This document shows positions 29,878 to 36,527 of a stretch of DNA of 36,527 nt, one piece after another. A model generated the notes under the pieces. That model searched no databases. It worked only from the letters and a program-made list of their open reading frames with translations, and was not told the origin of the DNA. Source of the stretch: Spirochaetales bacterium (GTDB taxonomy: Bacteria; Spirochaetota; Spirochaetia; DSM-2461); the NCBI GenBank assembly GCA_028532905.1, contig JAQQAM010000192.1, positions 1 to 36,527 on the forward strand, in the 5' to 3' direction. Position numbers and translations under genes: made by a program. Numbering within the stretch: the stretch's first letter is position 1; every line of letters begins with the position of its first letter.

Positions 29878-31100
29878 TTCGTGAAATGGAAGAGTGCATC
29901 GCCACAATGGAGCGGATTCATGGTCTGGTATCCAGTGAGAAACGCGGGTACAAGGATGAAGAGAAAACCGAATATGAGCGCTGCAAGAAGCGTCACGGTG
30001 AAATTCAGGAGATCCTGAAGGAAAGAAAATACCTGGATGAGCAGAAGAATCTCCGGGATGCTCTGGGTGGACAGGACCCCGAAGGCTCTCAGGGTGGAGA
30101 AGGAGAAGAGCGCTCTTTTGAATCCCTCGGAGACTTTGCATCTGCAGCATACTCCATGGTATCCCAGAGGGGATTTGCTCATCCGAGAAGAGACCTGCTG
30201 ACCAGCTCCGATGCTGCCGGTGGATATCTCGTTCCGGACAAGCAGCTTGAAACCATTCTGAATGTGAAGGCCGATAAATCCATTGTCCGGCCCCTGGCTC
30301 TTGCCATACCCGGAGATCCCTCTTCTCCCGATCAGGAAATCAAGATGCCCGCTCTGAAAACCGGAGCCCTGGGTGAATTCGGTGGATGGGCCTTTGAGGG
30401 ACTGGCCGACGGTGTCGCCCCCACACAGGATAATGATCTTTCCTTTGATCAGATCACTCTGAACCCCAAAGAGCAGGTCGGAACCATCAAGGTTTCTGAA
30501 CGCCTTATGCGGAATGCCCGTGGCCTGGATGCCTTCCTGCGGAAAACCATCATGGAAGCCAAAGGGGCAATTGAGGACTATCAGTTCTTCAATGGAGATG
30601 GAGCCACTGGTCCTACCGGTATTCTCAATTCCTCGGCCCTTCTGTCCTTGGCTCGTGCTACAACCGGCGTTGTCGGTTTTGCAGATGTGAAAGGCATCAT
30701 TGCCCGCCAGCTGGATCTGAACGGAGCCGTCTGGACCGTTACCCGCTCCGCCATGCCCCAGATTATGAGCCTGGCCGATGACAACGGAAATTCCATCTTC
30801 ATCGCTGGAGATGCCACAAAAGGCATAGCTGACAGGCTTATGGGATTCCCCATCAAGTGGAATACCCACACACCCGCAGTGGGAGCTCCCGGTGATATCC
30901 TCCTGAACAATATGGGCTACTACCTGATCGGTGACGGTACCAGCTTCAGGATCGATGTCGGTTACTCCGGTGACGATTTCAAGAAAAGACTGGTTACCCT
31001 CCGTGCACTCTGGGATGTGGACGGAAGTTCCTGGGTTCTGGCACCTGTTAAGCGGATGGATAACATCACTTATTCACCCTTTGTAGGTTTAGCAGCTTAA
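29865..31100 (+). CDS. Major capsid protein (HK97 fold)
   Basis: A 411-residue HK97-type capsid protein. Residues about 1-100 are the coiled-coil delta (scaffold) domain, expected to be cleaved by the protease. The mature shell starts near TSSDAAGGYLVPDKQLETIL; later elements include ALKTGALGEFGGWAFEG (E-loop region), QITLNPKEQVGTIKVSERLM, AIEDYQFFNGDGATGPTGIL and the C-terminal IDVGYSGDDFKKRLVTLRAL. The order protease then capsid is standard for HK97-type phages. Confidence 0.94.
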   Translation: MEELIREMEECIATMERIHGLVSSEKRGYKDEEKTEYERCKKRHGEIQEILKERKYLDEQKNLRDALGGQDPEGSQGGEGEERSFESLGDFASAAYSMVSQRGFAHPRRDLLTSSDAAGGYLVPDKQLETILNVKADKSIVRPLALAIPGDPSSPDQEIKMPALKTGALGEFGGWAFEGLADGVAPTQDNDLSFDQITLNPKEQVGTIKVSERLMRNARGLDAFLRKTIMEAKGAIEDYQFFNGDGATGPTGILNSSALLSLARATTGVVGFADVKGIIARQLDLNGAVWTVTRSAMPQIMSLADDNGNSIFIAGDATKGIADRLMGFPIKWNTHTPAVGAPGDILLNNMGYYLIGDGTSFRIDVGYSGDDFKKRLVTLRALWDVDGSSWVLAPVKRMDNITYSPFVGLAA

Positions 31101-31114
31101 AAAAGGAGATCGAT

Positions 31115-31432
31115 TTGAAGATTATCGTTGATGTCGAAGATATGAGGCTGGATCATGAGCCCCTGGAAAAAGGGGCAGAAGTGGAAGTTCCTGCATACAT
31201 TGCAGAGGTCTGGATAACTACAGGAAGAGCCCACCGGGTAGGCGGGGCTGCGAAAAAAGAAGACTCCGGAACCGGAGGGAAAGGCGGGAAGGCAGGAGGA
31301 AAGAAAAAAGCTCAGTCCACGGCGGATAAAACCGCATCCAGTGAACGTGAGGGAGCTTCTGCAACTGGTGGATCTGACCAGGCTGAATCCTCTGACGGTT
31401 CTGACAAGGGTGCCGACCAGGAGAAGAAGTAA
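31115..31432 (+). CDS. Small virion-region protein with low-complexity tail
   Basis: A 105-residue protein starting with TTG at 31115 after AAAGGAG. The first 45 residues fold (IVDVEDMRLDHEPLEKGAEV, EVPAYIAEVWITTGRAHRV), resembling short head proteins found after capsid genes. The rest is Gly/Lys-rich, then Ser/Asp/Glu-rich, and probably disordered. Possibly a capsid accessory or fibre-like protein; not firmly identified. Confidence 0.6.
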   Translation: MKIIVDVEDMRLDHEPLEKGAEVEVPAYIAEVWITTGRAHRVGGAAKKEDSGTGGKGGKAGGKKKAQSTADKTASSEREGASATGGSDQAESSDGSDKGADQEKK

Positions 31433-31435
31433 TAA

Positions 31436-32002
31436 ATGGCGGGAACGGATTTGATCACCTGGGAACAGGTTAAAAGCATCCTCTCCATGCAGGATGAAGA
31501 TCAGACGACAACACAGTTCATCATCTCTTCGGTCTCTGAACAGGCCAGGGGAATCATGGGCCGAAACATCGTTCTGGATTCGTTGGAAGAAGTACGGCAT
31601 GGAACCGGTCTTTCAACGCTTCTCCTGGAGGAATATCCGGTCAAAACCGTTTCCGCCCTCTATATCGACACTGGTTATCAGTACGGCGCTGAATCACTGA
31701 TCGATCAGACCGATTATTTTGTGAATAAAAAGATCGGGCAGATCGAGCTGTTCTGGCGGACTTTCCCGAAACGGAATTTCGGAAGGTCGGTGAAGATTGT
31801 TTATGAAGCTGGTTTCGATACCGTGCCGGCAGATATCCAGCAGGCCGCCCTGGAGTCTGTCCGCTGGAATTATGACCGGATTCTATATGACGGAATCGGT
31901 GTGAAGAATGAGAAGGCGGAAGGAGTCAGTAAATCCTTTGAAGTGAGGATACCAACGAATGCCAGGGAAATTTTCCAGTCTTACAAGAGGCCCAATGTAT
32001 GA
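31436..32002 (+). CDS. Head-tail connector protein (gp6-like)
   Basis: A 188-residue protein of the gp6/DNA-packaging adaptor type: LITWEQVKSILSMQDEDQTT, then VLDSLEEVRHGTGLSTLLLE, EYPVKTVSALYIDTGY and PADIQQAALESVRWNYDRIL. It forms a ring below the portal. It starts 3 bases after the preceding gene and overlaps the next by 4. Confidence 0.75.
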   Translation: MAGTDLITWEQVKSILSMQDEDQTTTQFIISSVSEQARGIMGRNIVLDSLEEVRHGTGLSTLLLEEYPVKTVSALYIDTGYQYGAESLIDQTDYFVNKKIGQIELFWRTFPKRNFGRSVKIVYEAGFDTVPADIQQAALESVRWNYDRILYDGIGVKNEKAEGVSKSFEVRIPTNAREIFQSYKRPNV

Positions 32003-32508
32003 GTGATGAAGGTGTCAAAATCATTGATCATAACTACCTCCGTTACAGGAAGGCTCTCAAAGCTTTGAACGGCAGTTATATCCGTTTCGGATTCTTTGCA
32101 GGGAGCAATGTGGGTTTTGCCAAGATCATGCACTCCAATGAGTTCGGTGATGTGAGAAAGATGTCAAGGAAGCAGAGAGGGTATCTCAAGCGGATCGGTG
32201 TTGTATCTGGGGATTCCATCATTATTCCGGAGAGATCCTTTGTCCGGTCAACTTTTGATGAAGGCATCGACCGGATTCAAAAGCTCTGCATAAAAACATT
32301 CCAGGGGATTGAAGAGGGGCGGGAAAAAACAGCTGCGCTAAAAGAACTGGGGAAGTCCTGCGCTGATATGGTGCGGAAGAAACTGGATTCTGGGGATTTT
32401 CTTCCCAATGATCCCTTTACCAGAGAGCAGAAAGGGATGAACAAGAAACCGCTCGAAGACAGAGGGGCTTTGATGGACGGAATAGATCATGTGGTGGTAA
32501 CGAACTGA
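31999..32508 (+). CDS. Phage neck/morphogenesis protein
   Basis: A 169-residue protein with IRFGFFAGSNVGFAKIMHSN and the signature IIIPERSFVRSTFDEGIDRI, as in virion morphogenesis and tail-completion proteins of Mu-like and HK97 gp10-like types. Its place between adaptor and tail genes agrees. Overlaps both neighbours (ATGA and a shared base). Confidence 0.65.
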   Translation: MSDEGVKIIDHNYLRYRKALKALNGSYIRFGFFAGSNVGFAKIMHSNEFGDVRKMSRKQRGYLKRIGVVSGDSIIIPERSFVRSTFDEGIDRIQKLCIKTFQGIEEGREKTAALKELGKSCADMVRKKLDSGDFLPNDPFTREQKGMNKKPLEDRGALMDGIDHVVVTN

Positions 32509-32855
32509 TGTTGTTGAAACAGGCTGTACAGGTCACCAGGAGAACCAGGCACTGGGAAGAGGATGACTGGATTCAGGATGAGATTGAACCTTTTCCTGTG
32601 AAGTGTTCAGTACAGACCACCCCTGGAGAAAGTCATGATTCAGATGAAGAGGGCCGCCGGAAAAAGAGTTCCCTTCTGATTGTCTCCAAAGAAAGGCTTT
32701 TTGCAGCTTCCGGAGAGCAGGATGCGGACATTATCGATTGGCAGGGAGAGCAATTTGAAGTGGTCAGTGTTAAGCCTGCAGGGCAGGGAACCCGTCTGGC
32801 TCATTACAAAACAACGGCTGAGTCCGTAAAGGATCATACAGATGCAGCTCTCTGA
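32508..32855 (+). CDS. Head-tail adaptor-like protein
   Basis: A 115-residue beta-rich protein (VTRRTRHWEEDDWIQDEIEP, KSSLLIVSKERLFAAS, DWQGEQFEVVSVKP). The length and position fit a head-closure or stopper protein; the sequence alone is not decisive. Confidence 0.55.
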   Translation: MLLKQAVQVTRRTRHWEEDDWIQDEIEPFPVKCSVQTTPGESHDSDEEGRRKKSSLLIVSKERLFAASGEQDADIIDWQGEQFEVVSVKPAGQGTRLAHYKTTAESVKDHTDAAL

Positions 32856-33330
32856 GATAAAAAAAGCCCTAAAAACCTGGGTGAAAAGTCAGTATGGCGG
32901 GAAAGTCATCTGGATGAAGTCTGATAATCCTGTACCGCCCCGTCCTTTTATCGCCCTGGATATGAAAACACCCGGCCCCCTTCATCATCCTTATGAAACC
33001 GGAGCAGACGACCAGGGGATTGTGCAGAGGAAAACGACACAGCAGTTCAGCGTCACCCTGCAGGCGTATGGAGAGGGAGCAAATCAAAGCCTTTTCGATT
33101 TGAGAGAGAGTTTTGACTTGCTTTCCGTGAGAAAGCTTCTCCATGATGCCGGAATCTACTACCTGAGGGATCAGATGGAAGTGAAAGACATCACTGCGAA
33201 GACGGGAACCAAGCATGAAGAACGGTCGGTGTATGAGCCGCTGTTCATAGCTCAATCGGTCCAGACTGAAGAAGTCGGATTCATTGAAGAAGTGACATTC
33301 AAGGAGGAAATCCATGGGCGAAATGGATAG
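32842..33330 (+). CDS. Phage neck terminator protein
   Basis: A 162-residue protein resembling the neck-terminator family noted in Leptospira prophages: VKSQYGGKVIWMKSDNPVPP, RPFIALDMKTPGPL, FSVTLQAYGEGANQSLFDLR. It caps the tail at the head joint. It overlaps the previous gene by 14 bases and the sheath gene by 17. Confidence 0.7.
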   Translation: MQLSEIKKALKTWVKSQYGGKVIWMKSDNPVPPRPFIALDMKTPGPLHHPYETGADDQGIVQRKTTQQFSVTLQAYGEGANQSLFDLRESFDLLSVRKLLHDAGIYYLRDQMEVKDITAKTGTKHEERSVYEPLFIAQSVQTEEVGFIEEVTFKEEIHGRNG

Positions 33331-34384
33331 AACAGTTGAGCTGAGCATCAGCAAAGCCACATCTGTTGTAAGCCAGAAGGGCTTCGGAATCATTGCTGTA
33401 TTCGATGAGTTCGCAGCGGCGAAGACCACAACGGCTTTTAATGAGAGAGTGAGAGCGTACTCTGGCATTGATGAGATGGTTTCCGACGGCTGGACAGATG
33501 AAGACCTGGCTAAAAATGCTGCAGGTGTAATCTTCAGTCAGGAACCCTCTCCTTCAGAGATTGTGATCTGCAGGAAAGATGCGGCAGAAACCTGGGCGGA
33601 AGCTGCAGCAGCAGCCAAACTGGAAAATGATTCCTGGTACGGTATGATCATTACGACCAGGACAGAAGCAGACCAGAAAGCAATAGCCGATTGGGCTGAA
33701 GCAAACGGGAAATTGCTTGGGCTCTCATCCTCTGATTCAAAAATCAAGGATGCCGGTGATGATACGGATGTCGGCAGTTACATCAAGTCAAAAAACTATG
33801 AACGCTCCTTCATGATCTATCACCCGGATGCCGGTGGTGATGATGAATGTTTTGCAGATGCCGCATGGCTGGCAAACCGCTTCCCATACACGCCGGGTAA
33901 AACAACCTGGAAGTTCGTAACCCTTAAGGGTGTGTCTGTCTACACACTTACCACATCCGAGATCAATGCGATTCTGGGTAAGAATGTCAATTTCTATACC
34001 ACCGTCAACGGTCTATCCTGCACAGAAGAAGGTACGGTCGGTAGTGGTGAGTACATCGATGTAACCAGGGGAATCGACTGGCTCCATGCCCGTATGCAGG
34101 AGGGAGTCTTTCAGCTTAAAAAGTCGGCCACTGACCGGGGTGAGAAAGTCGCTATGACAGATCCGGGGATCACGCAGGTGGATAGTGTCATGAAGGAAGT
34201 GCTGGAAACAGGAGTCGAGAATCAGTTACTGGCCGCTGATCCGGAGCCGACCACTTCCGTTCCCCTGGCAGAGGACGTTTCGGTTGCTAATAAAGGGGCC
34301 CGGACTCTGCCTGATGCCACATTTGAAGCCTATCTGGCTGGAGCAATTCACAAAACAAAAATCATGGGTGTGGTGACACTCTAG
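33314..34384 (+). CDS. Tail sheath protein (DUF3383 type)
   Basis: A 356-residue protein matching DUF3383-type contractile sheath subunits: VELSISKATSVVSQKGFGII, FAAAKTTTAFNERVRAYSGI, RFPYTPGKTTWKFVTLKGVS, then INAILGKNVNFYTTVNG and ITQVDSVMKEVLETGVENQL. A sheath means that the phage is a myovirus with a contractile tail. It starts at 33314 with AGGAGG upstream and is followed by the tube gene. Confidence 0.85.
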   Translation: MGEMDRTVELSISKATSVVSQKGFGIIAVFDEFAAAKTTTAFNERVRAYSGIDEMVSDGWTDEDLAKNAAGVIFSQEPSPSEIVICRKDAAETWAEAAAAAKLENDSWYGMIITTRTEADQKAIADWAEANGKLLGLSSSDSKIKDAGDDTDVGSYIKSKNYERSFMIYHPDAGGDDECFADAAWLANRFPYTPGKTTWKFVTLKGVSVYTLTTSEINAILGKNVNFYTTVNGLSCTEEGTVGSGEYIDVTRGIDWLHARMQEGVFQLKKSATDRGEKVAMTDPGITQVDSVMKEVLETGVENQLLAADPEPTTSVPLAEDVSVANKGARTLPDATFEAYLAGAIHKTKIMGVVTL

Positions 34385-34394
34385 GAGGTTATTC

Positions 34395-34817
34395 ATGGAT
34401 TACGATCCTAAAGCTGTTGTGATGACATTCTGTGGTGTTCCCGTGACAGGTTATGCCAAAGGTTCATTCATTAAGGTCGAGCCTGCAGAGGACAGCTTCA
34501 AAAAGTATGTCGGAGCAGACGGAGAAACGTCCAGGACAAGAGTGGCGGATGAGACCGTCAATGTGACGCTGAACCTGTCTCAGACCAGCCCTTCCAATGC
34601 CGTTCTTTCTGCTCAGCACAAACTGGACAGGAAAAGCGGGACGGGTAAAGGGCCTCTCATGATCAAGGATTTGAAGGGAACCACTCTGGTCTATGCGAAA
34701 AATGCCTGGATCAGAAAAATGGCCACTGCTGATTTCGGGGATGAGATCAATGCAAAAGAGTGGGCTTTCGACACTGGAAAGGCTGAATACGTCAACGGCG
34801 GGAATGAGGTCGTTTGA
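34395..34817 (+). CDS. Tail tube protein (DUF3277 type)
   Basis: A 140-residue protein of the DUF3277 tube family: VVMTFCGVPVTGYAKGSFIK, VGADGETSRTRVADETVNVT, LNLSQTSPSNAVLSAQHKLD, and the conserved end of the beta barrel. It polymerises as the inner tube of the contractile tail. AGGAGG precedes the ATG. Confidence 0.85.
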   Translation: MDYDPKAVVMTFCGVPVTGYAKGSFIKVEPAEDSFKKYVGADGETSRTRVADETVNVTLNLSQTSPSNAVLSAQHKLDRKSGTGKGPLMIKDLKGTTLVYAKNAWIRKMATADFGDEINAKEWAFDTGKAEYVNGGNEVV

Positions 34818-35278
34818 TGAGTAGACAGAAGAAACGAATAGACGGTGAAGTTTATCAGGTCACTCCCTTCCAGGGGCGGGAGGCTTTCAAGATTCAGATG
34901 AAGCTTGCCCGGTTGATTGCTCCGCTCGTAGGCCTCATGGCCGGGATGTTTTCCGGTATGGACCTGAAGAAGATTGAGAAGCTCAGCGAACTGGATATCG
35001 ACATCGATGGTGAGTCTCTGTCAAAAGTCCTGGATGCACTGTTTTCCAAGTACTCGGATGAAGAGCTTCTGGATCTTCTCATCCTGCTTTTTGAAAAGGT
35101 TGAGAAGGGTGAAGATGACAAAAAGATATTCATCACGGCGGAAGCCTTCGATACTATTTTTGCTCAGAATCTGGTGACGGCTTTCAAGGTTGCCTTTTTC
35201 GTTATCCAGGTGAATTACCCTGATTTTTTCGGACTGGCGGCCCTTATTGGAAAAGAAACGACGGAAATAAATGGTTAA
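34817..35278 (+). CDS. Tail assembly chaperone, frame-0 product
   Basis: A 153-residue protein in the place of lambda gpG or P2 E, between tube and tape measure. The helical core (REAFKIQMKLARLIAPLVGL, ESLSKVLDALFSKYSDEELL) fits tail assembly chaperones that coat the tape measure during tail polymerisation. The ATG at 34817 overlaps the tube stop (TGATG) and has GAGGT upstream. Near the end TTTTTTC (35224-35230) is a slippery heptamer in the correct frame, allowing a -1 shift into the extension described next. Confidence 0.8.
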   Translation: MSRQKKRIDGEVYQVTPFQGREAFKIQMKLARLIAPLVGLMAGMFSGMDLKKIEKLSELDIDIDGESLSKVLDALFSKYSDEELLDLLILLFEKVEKGEDDKKIFITAEAFDTIFAQNLVTAFKVAFFVIQVNYPDFFGLAALIGKETTEING

Positions 35279-35499
35279 GGGTCGCTGAAAGCAAGAAGCC
35301 GAACCTGGGAGAGGTCGGCTGGCTTGCTGGTGGAGCAGAAGAGGAGTTCCCTGTCTGGCGGATCGTGCTGGAAGGGTATCCGCTTCAGGATGTTGATTCC
35401 TGGTGTTATGAGGACATCCGGAAGATGAATGATCTTCTGGATATGCGGCGGGATTACGAAATGGCTGTAGAAGCTTGGCGTAACAAGGACGATGGATGA
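35224..35499 (+). CDS. Frameshift extension of tail assembly chaperone (-1 frame)
   Basis: The -1 frame is open from 35224, directly after a TGA, to the TGA at 35497-35499. It encodes about 91 residues (FFRTGGPYWKRNDGNKWLRV, then LGEVGWLAGGAEEEFPVW, YEDIRKMNDLLDMRRDYEMA). It has no proper start or ribosome binding site of its own, yet reads like protein and ends exactly at the tape-measure start. This is the G/G-T arrangement of long-tailed phages. The fusion product would be about 227 residues. A hairpin at 35297-35320 (9 bp with one bulge) lies downstream. Confidence 0.75.
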   Translation, partial: FFRTGGPYWKRNDGNKWLRVAESKKPNLGEVGWLAGGAEEEFPVWRIVLEGYPLQDVDSWCYEDIRKMNDLLDMRRDYEMAVEAWRNKDDG

Positions 35500-36527
35500 T
35501 CTTAAGAGAACTGATCAACAAAATCGGCTTTCAGGTTGATGAAAAGGCCTTTGAAAAAGCTGAGAAAAAGTTTGTCTCTCTTGCCAACAAGGCAAAGTAC
35601 GTCTCCGCTGCAGCCGGTGGGATTGCCTTCGGTATGGTGAAAGGCGCTGCCAAGATCCAGTCCATGACTGCCCAGTGGGAAACCTTTCTTGGGTCAGAAG
35701 AAAAGGCGGCTGCCATGCTGAAAAGAATCCAGGAGTTTTCCGCCAGCACTCCCTTTCAGCTTGATGATTTGAATGAAGGATCTCAACGTCTGAAGGCCTT
35801 CGGTGTGGAAGAAGAAAATATCATCGAAACCATGAGGATGCTCGGGGATACCGCTGGCGGTAATGCCCAGAAGCTCGACTCCCTTACCAGGGGATACGGG
35901 AAAACCACAGCCAAGGGTAAGGCATCCATGGAAGAGCTGAATATGATGATTGATGCCGGTGTCCCCATTCTGGGAACTCTGGCGGATATGTATGGAAAAA
36001 CAGAGTCTGAAATCATCAAGATGGCTTCTCAGGGAAAGATCTCTTCCGTCATGATTACGGATGCTTTCAAGAAGATGACCTCTGAAGGCGGCCAGTTCTA
36101 CAAAGGTATGGAACGGCAGAGCCAAACTCTGGAAGGGAAGATCTCCACCATGAAGGATAATTTTTTCCTCCTGGGGGCTGAGATCGGACAGACTCTCCTT
36201 CCGGCAGTCAGCCACCTGGCTGATAAGGTCACCGGTTTTGTACAGAAATTCCAGGGGATGAATGAGACCGCCAAAAAGGCAATTGTCTTCTTTCTGTTGC
36301 TGACGGCCAGTATTGCTCCGGTGCTTCTGGTTATAGGGAAACTCATCGGTACTTTTGGAACCATGGTTGTTGTGGTGAAGAAGTTGAAGGCCGGATTTAT
36401 TGCCTTGCAAGCTGTAATGGCCGCAAACCCAATTATTCTGATTACCATGGCTGTGATTGCTCTCATCGCTATTCTGGTGAAGCTCATCAGAAACTTTGAT
36501 GCAGTAAAAGCCAAAGCAAGGGAGATC
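35496..36527 (+). CDS. Tail tape measure protein, N-terminal part
   Basis: The frame starts at 35496 (MILRELINKIGFQV), overlaps the frameshift product stop, and runs off the right edge after 344 residues. The tape-measure N-terminal domain is clear: WETFLGSEEKAAAMLKRIQE, FSASTPFQLDDLNEGSQRL, and DAGVPILGTLADMYGK. Hydrophobic segments follow (VFFLLLTASIAPVLLVIG and ILITMAVIALIAILV), typical of the membrane-spanning portion. The protein sets tail length and helps DNA entry. The full gene is expected to be much longer. Confidence 0.93.
   Translation, partial: MILRELINKIGFQVDEKAFEKAEKKFVSLANKAKYVSAAAGGIAFGMVKGAAKIQSMTAQWETFLGSEEKAAAMLKRIQEFSASTPFQLDDLNEGSQRLKAFGVEEENIIETMRMLGDTAGGNAQKLDSLTRGYGKTTAKGKASMEELNMMIDAGVPILGTLADMYGKTESEIIKMASQGKISSVMITDAFKKMTSEGGQFYKGMERQSQTLEGKISTMKDNFFLLGAEIGQTLLPAVSHLADKVTGFVQKFQGMNETAKKAIVFFLLLTASIAPVLLVIGKLIGTFGTMVVVVKKLKAGFIALQAVMAANPIILITMAVIALIAILVKLIRNFDAVKAKAREI

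Noticed and set aside
29727-30869. A 380-codon minus-strand frame opposite the capsid gene
   Set aside because: Antisense of an unmistakable HK97-type capsid protein.

Overview
The window is a spirochaete chromosome carrying the left part of an integrated temperate contractile-tailed phage. The host assignment rests on two FlaB-type flagellins (one cut by the left edge), a tandem pair of FlaA-type filament outer-layer proteins with signal peptides, and a spirochaete-type PilZ protein. A free-living member of the Spirochaetaceae fits best; the genus cannot be fixed from this sequence.

Host part (1-12066). On the minus strand lie two flaB genes, a TPR protein, a PilZ (c-di-GMP) protein, a 6S RNA, zapA, a ZapB-like coiled-coil gene and rplT-rpmI-infC. 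On the plus strand follow a membrane protein, a lipoprotein and the flaA pair, which has a consensus sigma-70 promoter and a strong terminator. Then come tatD and class II aldolase fba (minus) and tRNA-Leu(UAA) (plus). Both flaB leaders carry a small hairpin exposing AGGA just before the ribosome binding site, which fits CsrA control of flagellin translation.

Phage part (12067 to the right end). A tyrosine integrase sits directly beside tRNA-Leu, whose 3' end is the likely attachment site. Next is an AT-rich minus-strand block (13308-16537): a Cys/His-rich protein and a compact four-gene operon of unrecognised proteins with its own palindromic operators. This is the usual place for lysogenic accessory or defence cargo. 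A CI-like repressor and a leaderless ribbon-helix-helix gene diverge from a control region where matching operators occupy the spacers of both promoters.

The early region runs rightward: small genes separated by a repeated 16-bp palindrome, two degenerate tRNA-like elements, a zinc-finger gene, parA, parB, several small unknown genes, a replication initiator with iteron-like repeats inside it, a second tyrosine recombinase and an HNH protein. ParAB, an internal origin and a second recombinase suggest that the element can also live as a plasmid (phage-plasmid).

The late region holds the terminase small subunit, a DUF2188 moron with its own promoter and terminator, the terminase large subunit, a portal-MuF fusion, prohead protease, HK97-fold capsid, connector/neck proteins, tail sheath, tail tube, a tail assembly chaperone with a probable -1 frameshift, and the start of the tape measure. 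The prophage continues beyond the window, so lysis genes and attR are not seen.
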